Assembly (NCBI GenBank): GCA_031400455.1
Contig: JANNPX010000024.1
Coordinates: 62,001 to 126,000, forward strand
From: JANXYW01 sp031400455
GTDB lineage: Bacteria; Chloroflexota; Dehalococcoidia; DSTF01; JACRBR01
DNA length: 64,000 bases
Reading direction: 5' to 3'
Position numbers and translations under genes: made by a program. The notes under the pieces were generated by a model that saw nothing but the letters and a program-made list of their open reading frames with translations, made no database searches and was not told the origin of the DNA. This document shows, in pieces, positions 17,321 through 23,792 of this stretch; the stretch's first letter is position 1, and each line of letters starts with the position of its first letter.

Positions 17321-17938
17321 ATGCAAACTTCGGTGACGTACGTAGGTCACAAGGATTTTGAGTCGGGCCGGAAGCGCAAGCTGAGGGAGGGTTGGCGCGT
17401 AGTTAGCGTTAGCGAGGTCAAGCAACCGCCCGGCGCGAAGAGGATTCTGACTACTGGCCTGATCGGGGCTCTCGTCGTCAAGCCCAAGAGCCACTTCTAC
17501 GTAACGTACGTGAAGGGCGAGCAATCCGGCGTGGTAACGTACGAGAACGGCGAGCAATCCGGCGTGAGCGACATGTTTTCCGGTGTCCGCGTTACTGCGG
17601 CTGGCCCGAATACTGAACTCGTCTCGACCACGCTATTCCAGGCGCAGGTGATTCGGGGAGATCAGCCTCTCGCATTTCCCGCGGTCGTATTAGATCACGC
17701 TGACCGTGCCCGTTGTTGGGCACTAATCCGACTCCTCCGAGCTGCGGGTGCCAGCGCAGAGCTATTCGAAAGCATGGCTGCGGCGGTTCCACCTACCGCC
17801 GAAGTGCCGAGTGAACCTGCCGCGAATTCACTAGCCGACGAATTCGAGCGGCTAGCCGCGTTGCATAGGCAGGGCGTGCTAACCGATGACGAATTCGCGT
17901 TGGCAAAAAGTCGTATCTTGAACACCGGAGTCGATTGA
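17321..17938 (+). CDS. SHOCT-domain protein of unknown function
   Basis: A 205-residue protein, nine bases after rimO. The last 35 residues (LADEFERLAALHRQGVLTDD, then E-F-A-L-A-K) are a clear SHOCT domain, a short helical oligomerisation module often at the end of membrane-associated or stress proteins. The N-terminal half is beta-rich, with an internal duplication around residues 65-80 (G-E-Q-S-G-V twice). No membrane helix is evident. An AGGATAG sequence 5-10 bases upstream supports the ATG. The codon mix is slightly less GC-rich than neighbouring genes. Function unknown. Confidence 0.75.
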   Translation: MQTSVTYVGHKDFESGRKRKLREGWRVVSVSEVKQPPGAKRILTTGLIGALVVKPKSHFYVTYVKGEQSGVVTYENGEQSGVSDMFSGVRVTAAGPNTELVSTTLFQAQVIRGDQPLAFPAVVLDHADRARCWALIRLLRAAGASAELFESMAAAVPPTAEVPSEPAANSLADEFERLAALHRQGVLTDDEFALAKSRILNTGVD

Positions 17939-18070
17939 TTCGACGCCGAGACATCCCCTGCCCATCCAATAAGACGTCCGAAAAAAGTCTTCCCCGGCTG
18001 AGGCGTGCGACCCGCCGTGCCAATCAGCCGCCTCGCTAGGACGTCCTCTCCGGAGACGAGTCCGCTATCC

Positions 18071-18373
18071 CTACCCTCGATCGTCCAGCGTCACGATCTC
18101 CGACTCCACATCGATCACTTCCGCATCGAGCCGCGACTCTCGCACGTAGGCGACGATCTCGTCCAGCATCTCTTCGCAATGCTTATGCGTATTCGTCACG
18201 CACGCCACGCCCAGCGTCGCGATCTGCCACGCGTCGTTGTCGCCCACTTCCGCCACGGACACCTGGAACTTGTTGCGAATGCGCTGGGCGGTGCTGCGTA
18301 CGACTTGCCGCTTGTCCTTGAGCGAGCCGCTCTCCGGCAGGCGTAGTGTGAACCGCAGGATGCCCGCGTTCAC
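18071..18373 (-). CDS. DUF503 (YlxP-like) protein
   Basis: A 100-residue protein matching the YlxP/DUF503 family: LRLPESGSLKDKRQVVRS (about residues 9-26), K-F-Q-V-S-V-A-E-V-G-D-N-D-A-W-Q (about 37-52) and the V-E-S-E-I end. Family members are usually encoded beside infB/rbfA and are linked to ribosome function without a firm activity. Here the neighbour is scpB: the GTG start (18373) overlaps the scpB stop in a GTGA arrangement, so the frame that continues upstream of 18373 is not used. Confidence 0.85.
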   Translation of the reverse strand: MNAGILRFTLRLPESGSLKDKRQVVRSTAQRIRNKFQVSVAEVGDNDAWQIATLGVACVTNTHKHCEEMLDEIVAYVRESRLDAEVIDVESEIVTLDDRG

Positions 18374-18972
18374 ATGATCGCTGCTTCGCTCTCGTCGACC
18401 GGCTCCTCGATGAGGGGGAGCGGCGGCATGTCCTCCGGCTTCTCCAGCCCGAAGTACTCGAGGAACCGCACCGTCGTGCCGAACAGCACCGGCCGTCCGA
18501 CCACCGGCGCGCGCCCGACTTCTTCGATCAGCTCGCGCGCCATCAGCGTGCGTATCGGGCCGTCGCAATCGACACCGCGCACGGATTCGATCCCCGTGCG
18601 CGTCATCGGCTGCCGGTAAGCAATGATCGCCAGCGTCTCAAGCGATGCGTTCGTCAGCGGCGGATGCTCCAGCCCCAGGAACCGCTCGACGTACGCCGCC
18701 GTGCGCGCGGCCGACACGAGCTGCACGACCTCGCCTGTTCGCTGCAGCCGCACGCCGTGCCCGGCCAGCGATTCCGCCAGCTCGCCCAGCGCCTGCGACA
18801 CGTCGTGCTTCGGCGCATTCACCACCCGCGCCAGCGCACCGACCTCGATCGGCGAGTCGGCGACGAACAGCACCGCCTCCAGGACGTTGGCCAGCTCCTC
18901 GCGTGGCGGCGGCTCGATCAACCTCGGCTTGCGGCGCTTCAGATGTGCGGGGGCGCTATCCTCGTTCGTCAA
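18370..18972 (-). CDS. scpB: Segregation and condensation protein B ScpB
   Basis: Winged-helix subunit of the SMC-ScpA-ScpB condensin. Recognisable blocks include LEAVLFVADSPIEVGALARV (about residues 24-43), LETLAIIAYRQPMTR (about 107-121) and IESVRGVDCDG-type (about 124-134). The TTG start at 18972 is preferred because GAGGG sits 8 bases upstream. It overlaps the amaP stop by 17 bp, and gives a 200-residue protein, normal for ScpB; a longer in-frame extension to 19173 lies inside amaP and is not credible. scpA, normally adjacent, is not in the window. Confidence 0.92.
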   Translation of the reverse strand: MTNEDSAPAHLKRRKPRLIEPPPREELANVLEAVLFVADSPIEVGALARVVNAPKHDVSQALGELAESLAGHGVRLQRTGEVVQLVSAARTAAYVERFLGLEHPPLTNASLETLAIIAYRQPMTRTGIESVRGVDCDGPIRTLMARELIEEVGRAPVVGRPVLFGTTVRFLEYFGLEKPEDMPPLPLIEEPVDESEAAIM

Positions 18973-19606
18973 GTGTTCCCTCAGGTTCGCGCGGCCGTTC
19001 CCAGCCGGATGACTCTCGTGTCGATGCCGCGTTCGCGGCCTGGCTACCCAAGCGTAGCTCGCGGTAGTGCAGTCGCGCACGTGGCATCGCTGCCATCTCG
19101 ATGCCAAGCTGCTGCTCGACCAGCAGGTGCGCCCGGCGGCAAGCCTCATCGGCCGTCTCGGCGAGGTTCGCACCCGCGCCGACGTACAGGTCCAACACGA
19201 CCTCGACCTTCGTGCCGCGTGCCCAAACCCGCCCCACGCATTCCCCGACGTGCGGCACGGCGCCGACCTCCGTATTGATGCGCTCCGCGATCTGCGATGT
19301 CGTAATCGCGGCCTCGCCGGATCTCATGCTGCGCACCCGCATCTTCTGTACTGGGGAAGGCGTCAACTCGATGATGATGACCGTGAGCATGAGTAGCACC
19401 ACCACCACCGCGATCAGCGAGATGATCGCCTTCGTCTCGCGATCGTTGTGGCGGCTGAGGTAATCGGAGAAGTCGGCGACGCGGCGGATCGTTTCGTCCG
19501 GCGCGCCCCACGCCAGTAGCGCTGCTAGTAGCGCCACGAATATGACGGCGAGTGCCGCCACCACGATGACGAACCGGTTGAGCTGATCGAAAGAACGCTC
19601 GCCCAA
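18956..19606 (-). CDS. amaP: AmaP-type alkaline-shock-protein membrane anchor
   Basis: A 216-residue protein with two N-terminal transmembrane helices (about residues 12-34 and 62-84) followed by an Asp23-like domain (T-T-S-Q-I-A-E-R-I-N, V-E-V-V-L-D-L-Y-V). This is the layout of AmaP, which anchors Asp23/Gls24 proteins to the membrane under cell-envelope stress in Firmicutes. No asp23 gene is visible here. TTG start at 19606. It is upstream of and overlapping scpB, so amaP-scpB-ylxP form one operon. Confidence 0.82.
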   Translation of the reverse strand: MGERSFDQLNRFVIVVAALAVIFVALLAALLAWGAPDETIRRVADFSDYLSRHNDRETKAIISLIAVVVVLLMLTVIIIELTPSPVQKMRVRSMRSGEAAITTSQIAERINTEVGAVPHVGECVGRVWARGTKVEVVLDLYVGAGANLAETADEACRRAHLLVEQQLGIEMAAMPRARLHYRELRLGSQAANAASTRESSGWERPREPEGTLDERG

Positions 19607-19770
19607 CCGCCCGCTCCTTCTGCATCCGTTAGATCGAGCCCATCATACAGCAACCACGGCGGCCTGCGACGGCGCCGTCCGGAGGTCTGTTGGACGCACG
19701 GGAAGGGGTCAGCGGTGGCGTTGCTGGCCGGGTCGGCGCACGGGCGTCGTTGCGCCGATCGCAGGCGGCA

Positions 19771-19902
19771 TCAACTGCATGCGCTGAAGCCGCACACGGG
19801 GCACGTGACGCACCCCTCGGCGTGCACGAGCGGACCGCCGCAGTCCGGGCATGCGCGCGAGCGGGGGACGACCAGGGTTCGCACACGAATTCTTCGAGTC
19901 AT
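19771..19902 (-). CDS. 43-residue zinc-ribbon miniprotein resembling the class II RNR (NrdJ) C-terminal tail
   Basis: A short frame below usual ORF cut-offs. Met and 16 mostly basic residues (TRRIRVRTLVVPRSRA) lead into a six-cysteine block: C18-x2-C21-G-G-P-L-V-H, A-E-G-C31-x2-C34-x2-C37-G-F-S-A-C42. The spacing and the G-G-P-L, E-G-C and C-G-(Y/F)-S-x-C landmarks are those of the C-terminal zinc-ribbon/redox tail of B12-dependent ribonucleotide reductases, here without any catalytic domain. Support for coding: AGGAGGG 5 bases before the ATG, and a near-perfect promoter with two LexA-type boxes upstream (19926-19978). amaP is the next gene downstream on the same strand, about 165 bp away. 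Function is unknown; a redox or DNA-damage role is inference. Confidence 0.82.
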   Translation of the reverse strand: MTRRIRVRTLVVPRSRACPDCGGPLVHAEGCVTCPVCGFSACS

Positions 19903-19925
19903 GACAGCCCTCCTGAGCTTCATCA

Positions 19926-19978
19926 ACAGAACGGGCGTTCTGGGATTACCAGTATAGAACGCCCGTTCTGTTTGTCAA
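19926..19978 (-). promoter_or_regulatory. sigma-70-type promoter with two LexA/DinR-type operators
   Basis: On the minus strand, -35 TTGACA (19973-19978), a 16-bp spacer and -10 TATACT (19951-19956) give a near-consensus promoter; transcription would start near 19944. Two operators fit GAAC-N4-GTTC, the LexA (DinR) box of Gram-positive bacteria: 19957-19968 inside the spacer and 19929-19940 over the predicted start. The surrounding 16-mers ACAGAACGGGCGTTCT and AGAACGCCCGTTCTGT are perfect reverse complements. LexA binding is inferred; an unrelated repressor with the same half-site is possible. Confidence 0.8.
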
Positions 19979-20011
19979 GCCCTGATATCCGCCTCCCGAT
20001 ATCATGCCGCC

Positions 20012-20512
20012 ATGCCTCCAGAACCGCCGCCCGGCGTCCAACCCGTCGTCCGAATCGCTGCCCGCGTCGTGTTGCTTGATGAGCGCGACCGCATCCTGCT
20101 GTTTCGCTGGGAGGATGACCGCCTCGACGCCCGCTCGGTCTGGATCACCCCCGGTGGCGGCCTGAACCCAGGCGAATCGCCTGAAGACGGCGCCCGCCGC
20201 GAACTCCGCGAGGAGACCGGTATCGAGGCCGAACTCGGCCCGTGCGTATGGACGCGCGCCCACACCTTCCGCTTCGGCGACGGATGGCTCGAACAGCGCG
20301 AACGCTTCTACCTCGTGCGCACGCCCGTCATCGACGTCGTCACCGACGGCCTCGAGCCTGAGGAGCGCATCGCGATGGTCGAACATCGTCTCTGGTCCGT
20401 CGCCGAGATCGCCGCGTCGGCCGAGTGGTTCGCGCCGCGCCATCTGGCGGCACTGCTGGCGCCGTTGGTCCGTGGCGAGATTCCGCCTAGGCCCATAGCG
20501 ATCGGCGTCTGA
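20012..20512 (+). CDS. Nudix hydrolase
   Basis: A 166-residue protein with a complete Nudix box at about residues 49-71: G-G-L-N-P-G-E-S-P-E-D-G-A-R-R-E-L-R-E-E-T-G-I fits G-x5-E-x7-R-E-U-x-E-E-x-G-U. It should hydrolyse a nucleoside-diphosphate-linked substrate; the substrate cannot be read from sequence. The ATG lies about 30 bp from the LexA-type promoter region, in the opposite direction, so its own promoter may overlap the operators. It is followed 3 bp later by the glycerate kinase gene, implying cotranscription. Confidence 0.9.
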   Translation: MPPEPPPGVQPVVRIAARVVLLDERDRILLFRWEDDRLDARSVWITPGGGLNPGESPEDGARRELREETGIEAELGPCVWTRAHTFRFGDGWLEQRERFYLVRTPVIDVVTDGLEPEERIAMVEHRLWSVAEIAASAEWFAPRHLAALLAPLVRGEIPPRPIAIGV

Positions 20513-20515
20513 GCG

Positions 20516-21640
20516 ATGCGCATCGTCGTCGCGCCGCAGGAATTCAAGGGCAGCCTCACCGCGATCGACGCCGCGCGCGCGATTGCGCTCGGAGTGCGCG
20601 CCGCACTGCCTGATGCGGATATCGTCGAAGTACCGATGTCGGACGGCGGCCCCGGCCTCGTCGACGCAATGCTCTCGGCGCTCGGCGGCGAGCGCGTCCG
20701 GACTGAAGTGCACGATCCGCTCATGCGCCCCGTGTGGGCTAGGTGGGGCATCCTCGGCGCCAACCGCGAGCGCATCGCAGTGATCGAAATGGCTGCAGCA
20801 TCGGGGCTCGTGCTACTGCGTGCGGATGAACGGGATCCCATGACTGCCACCACGTACGGCACCGGCGAGTTGATCAGCGCCGCGCTCGACCGGGGCAGCG
20901 CGCGCATCATCATCGGCGTGGGCGGCAGCGCCACAGTCGACGGAGGCGCCGGCGCCATGCAGGCGCTTGGCGCCCGCCTCCTCGATGCATCCAGAAACGA
21001 CATTCCGCCCGGCGGCGGATCGCTCGCCTTGCTCGACCGCATCGATCTCACGAATCGCGACCCTCGCCTCGCACACACAGTCGTCCGCGTCGCATCCGAC
21101 GTCACGAATACGTTGTGCGGACCCGAGGGCGCGGCCGTCGTGTTCGGCCCGCAGAAGGGTGCGTCGCCCAGCGACGTGCTGTCTCTCCACGCGGGGCTTC
21201 TCCACTTCGCCGAGATCGTCCGCCGCGATTGCGGCGTGGACATCCTCACGCTCCGTGGCGGTGGAGCGGCGGGCGGCCTCGCGGCAGGACTCGCCGCCGT
21301 CTGCGGCGCGACGATCGAACCCGGCTTCGACATCGTCGACGAAGCGATCGGCCTCGGAGCCAAGATCGCGGCTGCGGACGCCGTCATCACCGGCGAAGGT
21401 CGCCTCGACGCGCAGACCGCCTACGGCAAGACCGTCAGCGGCGTCGCTGCTCTCGCACGGAAGCACGGCAAACGCGTGGGCGTCATCGCCGGCAGCATCG
21501 ATCCGTTGTACGAAGCGGCAGCGTCAGAGTTCGATCTGGTGGACAGTCTGCTCCAGCCCGGGATGGTGATCGATGACGCCACACGCGATGCCGTCAGCCT
21601 GCTCACGGCCGCCGCCGAGCGCCTGGCTCGGCAACTGTAG
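20516..21640 (+). CDS. Glycerate 2-kinase (GlxK/GarK family)
   Basis: Phosphorylates D-glycerate, feeding it into lower glycolysis. The start MRIVVAPQEFKGSLTA, SDGGPGLVDA (about residues 42-51), GGSATVDGGAGAMQALGA (about 141-158) and TGEGRLDAQTAYGKTVSGVA near 290-310 are the family's conserved blocks. The length of 374 residues is normal. The start ATG follows the Nudix stop by 3 bp. The Nudix and kinase genes share no obvious pathway. Confidence 0.92.
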   Translation: MRIVVAPQEFKGSLTAIDAARAIALGVRAALPDADIVEVPMSDGGPGLVDAMLSALGGERVRTEVHDPLMRPVWARWGILGANRERIAVIEMAAASGLVLLRADERDPMTATTYGTGELISAALDRGSARIIIGVGGSATVDGGAGAMQALGARLLDASRNDIPPGGGSLALLDRIDLTNRDPRLAHTVVRVASDVTNTLCGPEGAAVVFGPQKGASPSDVLSLHAGLLHFAEIVRRDCGVDILTLRGGGAAGGLAAGLAAVCGATIEPGFDIVDEAIGLGAKIAAADAVITGEGRLDAQTAYGKTVSGVAALARKHGKRVGVIAGSIDPLYEAAASEFDLVDSLLQPGMVIDDATRDAVSLLTAAAERLARQL

Positions 21641-21654
21641 CGCTTGTCGAAATT

Positions 21655-21682
21655 GTCATCCTGAGCGAACGCGAAGGATCTT
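21655..21682. repeat. GTCATCCTGAGCG-type dispersed repeat, copy 1
   Basis: GTCATCCTGAGCGAACGCGA followed by AGGATCTT, 14 bp after the glycerate kinase stop. The motif is an intergenic repeat type I recall from several Chloroflexota, Thermomicrobia and Acidobacteria genomes. A divergent copy in the opposite orientation lies at 25265-25291. Confidence 0.6.
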
Positions 21683-21732
21683 CATCGTCCCGAGCCCAAT
21701 GCCTGGCGTCGCTCAGTCCGCCGCCATCCAGG

Positions 21733-21767
21733 CTCCCCTTCCCTCGCGGGGAAGGGCCGGGGGTTAG
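21733..21767. repeat. dispersed hairpin repeat (CCCCTTCCC-type), copy 2
   Basis: It matches 1147-1182 in stem, loop and the trailing GGCCGGGGGTTAG, with a CTCG in place of TTGC in the loop region and one G fewer. It lies between the glycerate kinase gene and the end of the converging minus-strand membrane protein gene, the same context as copy 1. Confidence 0.7.
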
Positions 21768-21769
21768 AG

Positions 21770-22393
21770 TCAACCGTCACGCCGCCGAAATCGCCCCGGC
21801 TTCCGCGCAACGTCGCGCGCGCGCACGCCACGCCGCACCGTCGATGGGCGTCGTCCGGTGCTGCCGTCGTCCTCGACGTCGTCATCTTCAGCTTCATCGT
21901 CGACGTCGTCCTCATCCTCATCCTCGTCGTACTCCTCGTCGTCGTTTCCGGAGAAGAAGTCGAGAGGATGGCTGTACCACCAGAAGTAGAACAGCAGCGC
22001 GAAGAAGCTTGCCGATACGACCAGGAGCAACAGACCATCCGTCTTGCTGCTGCGAAACAACAACGCCCATGTCGTCGGGATGATGATCGCCAGCTGCGCT
22101 CCGTACGGGACCCAGATCAGCAGTCGGTACCGCTCGCGCTGCCACGCGAGCAACGCATATACCGGTACGAAGACCATCATCTGTGCGCCGATGATCTGCT
22201 CGGCCGTGCGGGCGTCTCTTCCTCCCAGCGAAAGCGCGTCTAGTCCGCCCGTGAACAGCGCGAATCCTTCGAAGAATGTCCACACCGCGAGCACGACCAG
22301 TAGCACGCGGAACGCACCAGCGGCGCTGATCACAGCGACAGCGTCGTTACGAGATGCCGGCCGCTCGGCGTCTGGCGGAGTGGGTACGCTCAT
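21770..22393 (-). CDS. membrane protein with long acidic cytoplasmic stretch
   Basis: A 207-residue protein with four hydrophobic segments (about residues 25-47, 65-85, 92-110, 118-140), followed by an almost purely Asp/Glu tract (about 150-175) and a basic Arg-rich tail. No family recognised. It follows the 137-residue membrane protein by 2 bp on the same strand; both have a similar four-helix layout and may be distant paralogues. The acid/base tail could be a metal or polycation interaction segment, but this is speculative. Confidence 0.7.
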   Translation of the reverse strand: MSVPTPPDAERPASRNDAVAVISAAGAFRVLLVVLAVWTFFEGFALFTGGLDALSLGGRDARTAEQIIGAQMMVFVPVYALLAWQRERYRLLIWVPYGAQLAIIIPTTWALLFRSSKTDGLLLLVVSASFFALLFYFWWYSHPLDFFSGNDDEEYDEDEDEDDVDDEAEDDDVEDDGSTGRRPSTVRRGVRARDVARKPGRFRRRDG

Positions 22394-22395
22394 GG

Positions 22396-22800
22396 TCAGG
22401 TCGTGTCCGTTTGTCGCGGTAGGTTCGTCATCAGCAGCACGAGGAATCCCGCCGCCGCTAGGATGGGCACGGCCGCTTCGCTGGTGCCGACATCACCGCG
22501 CGCCCAGTGGAATGTCGCCGCGAACATCGCCACGAACTGCTCCAGCGATGCCAGCCACAGGACGAACCGATACCGCAACGGGTTGCGTGCTGCATAGATG
22601 TAGGCGATCGCCAGCACCGCCATCGCGCCACTGACCGACCGTGCGCCCAGCACTCCGTCGATGCCGCCGATCTGCAGCAGCCGTGTATTCGTGAGTTCCA
22701 GCAGGAATGCCAAGAGATCCCAGGCAGCCAGCAGGATCAGGATGAGTTGGAGGCGCGCCTGGGAGGTGGGATTGGGCCGGCCGATCTGACGAGCCGTCAT
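22396..22800 (-). CDS. small four-helix membrane protein, unknown function
   Basis: A 134-residue protein (from ATG 22800) with four hydrophobic segments covering nearly its whole length. No family recognised. It is upstream of and 2 bp from the acidic-tailed membrane protein, so the pair is likely one transcription unit. An in-frame ATG three codons further upstream (22809) is also possible. Confidence 0.65.
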   Translation of the reverse strand: MTARQIGRPNPTSQARLQLILILLAAWDLLAFLLELTNTRLLQIGGIDGVLGARSVSGAMAVLAIAYIYAARNPLRYRFVLWLASLEQFVAMFAATFHWARGDVGTSEAAVPILAAAGFLVLLMTNLPRQTDTT

Positions 22801-22898
22801 GCTGCACACGCCTCCATACGATGCCCGTAGCCTATCACGGATCCCCGCCCCATTGCGATGATCTGATCAATCACCTATTCGGTATGGCTCGGCGACAA

Positions 22899-22924
22899 GA
22901 AGGGCGCCACGCAGGCGCCCCTTC
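22899..22924 (-). terminator. hairpin terminator after 22952-23509
   Basis: On the minus strand AAGGGGCGCC-loop TGCGT-GGCGCCCTT forms a stem of about 9 bp and is followed by CTTGTC. It lies 28 bases after the stop of the gene at 22952-23509. The T-run is weak. Confidence 0.6.
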
Positions 22925-22951
22925 GAACATGTACTGGTCAGGCTGGGACGG

Positions 22952-23509
22952 CTAAACGTCCTCCTCAAAGATCGTGCCGTCGTCGTCGTCGTCGAATTCG
23001 TCCATCTCGTCGTCGCCGCCGATGCGCTCGGCGATGCCGCGCTGGCCCCACAAGGTTTCGTACTGCTCACCCGTGATCGCGCGATGTAGCTCCTCCCGCT
23101 CGAGCTTCACCAGCTCGGCGTGGCAGCGCTCGCAATCACGCACGCTGGCCGGTGATCCCGTCTCGGCATAGCGCCGCACAATGCGATCCCAAATTCCCAG
23201 ATCGACGAGGCTCGTCGCGTACTTCGGCCACGGGATGATCGTGATGCTCTCGGGCCGCCCGAACCGCGGGCGCATCTTCAGCAGCGACTGAAAGCGCTCT
23301 TCCGGGGTGTTCGCCATCGGCACCACGCGGATCATCGGGCCGTCGACGTCGTTCGTGCGCATGTCCATGAGCAGTGTCTTGCGGAGCAACGGAAAGTAGA
23401 GCGCGATCACATCGGCAACGTCGATGTTGCGATTCACTTCGGAAACGTCGATGCGGTAATCGGAGTCCAGAAGTTCCTCCCCGGGTATATGCACCCTTTC
23501 GTAAATCAT
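22952..23509 (-). CDS. conserved hypothetical protein, paralogue of 14266-14706
   Basis: A 185-residue protein. Residues about 18-150 align with the protein at 14266-14706: an (I/V)-x-x-A-D-V-(I/V)-A opening, E-E-R-F-Q-S-L-L-K-M-R-P-R-F, I-P-W-P-K-Y, L-G-I-W, K-L-E-R-E-E and Y-E-T-L-W. This copy adds an N-terminal extension and a 30-residue tail that is mainly Asp and Glu. A pair C-E-R-C (about residues 123-126) is found only here. ATG 23509 begins MIYERVHIPG; no strong ribosome binding site is visible. A hairpin terminator follows. Function unknown. Confidence 0.75.
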   Translation of the reverse strand: MIYERVHIPGEELLDSDYRIDVSEVNRNIDVADVIALYFPLLRKTLLMDMRTNDVDGPMIRVVPMANTPEERFQSLLKMRPRFGRPESITIIPWPKYATSLVDLGIWDRIVRRYAETGSPASVRDCERCHAELVKLEREELHRAITGEQYETLWGQRGIAERIGGDDEMDEFDDDDDGTIFEEDV

Positions 23510-23681
23510 AGCACGATGTTGTGATACGCAAGCCCCGTTGCGCGTAATGATCGTCTGCAAGTTGACACACCCGTTATCTCCGACCGCGCCGTCGCGATGT
23601 CGGCGTGACGGCGCGGTTCGCGCGCATCAACGACGTTACGTCGCCTGCGATCGGCGGTCCGTTCCGTGCGGTGCCGTAGGT

Positions 23682-23687
23682 TACAAT
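23682..23687 (+). promoter_or_regulatory. possible -10 element for the MFS gene
   Basis: TACAAT preceded by GGT lies about 105 bases upstream of the proposed MFS start, in the 283-bp divergent gap (23510-23792). No clear -35 is present at 16-18 bp. The rest of the gap shows no gene; TTGACA at 23562 lacks a -10 partner. Confidence 0.3.
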
Positions 23688-23792
23688 GCGCGCGGGCAAG
23701 GTCAGAAGACGTCACTCTGTCACGCGATGCGGCGCACTCCCGCAAGGTTGGCGTGCGCTGCAACGCCGCAAGGCGAGGAGTAGACTGCCGCC

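Noticed and set aside
19629..19886. 85-residue minus-strand ORF
   Set aside because: It overlaps the zinc-ribbon miniprotein in another frame, with low-complexity Arg/Ala/Pro content and no ribosome binding site; the 43-residue frame has better support.
23562..23567. TTGACA as a promoter for the MFS gene
   Set aside because: No -10 element lies at 15-19 bp, so it was not called as a promoter.
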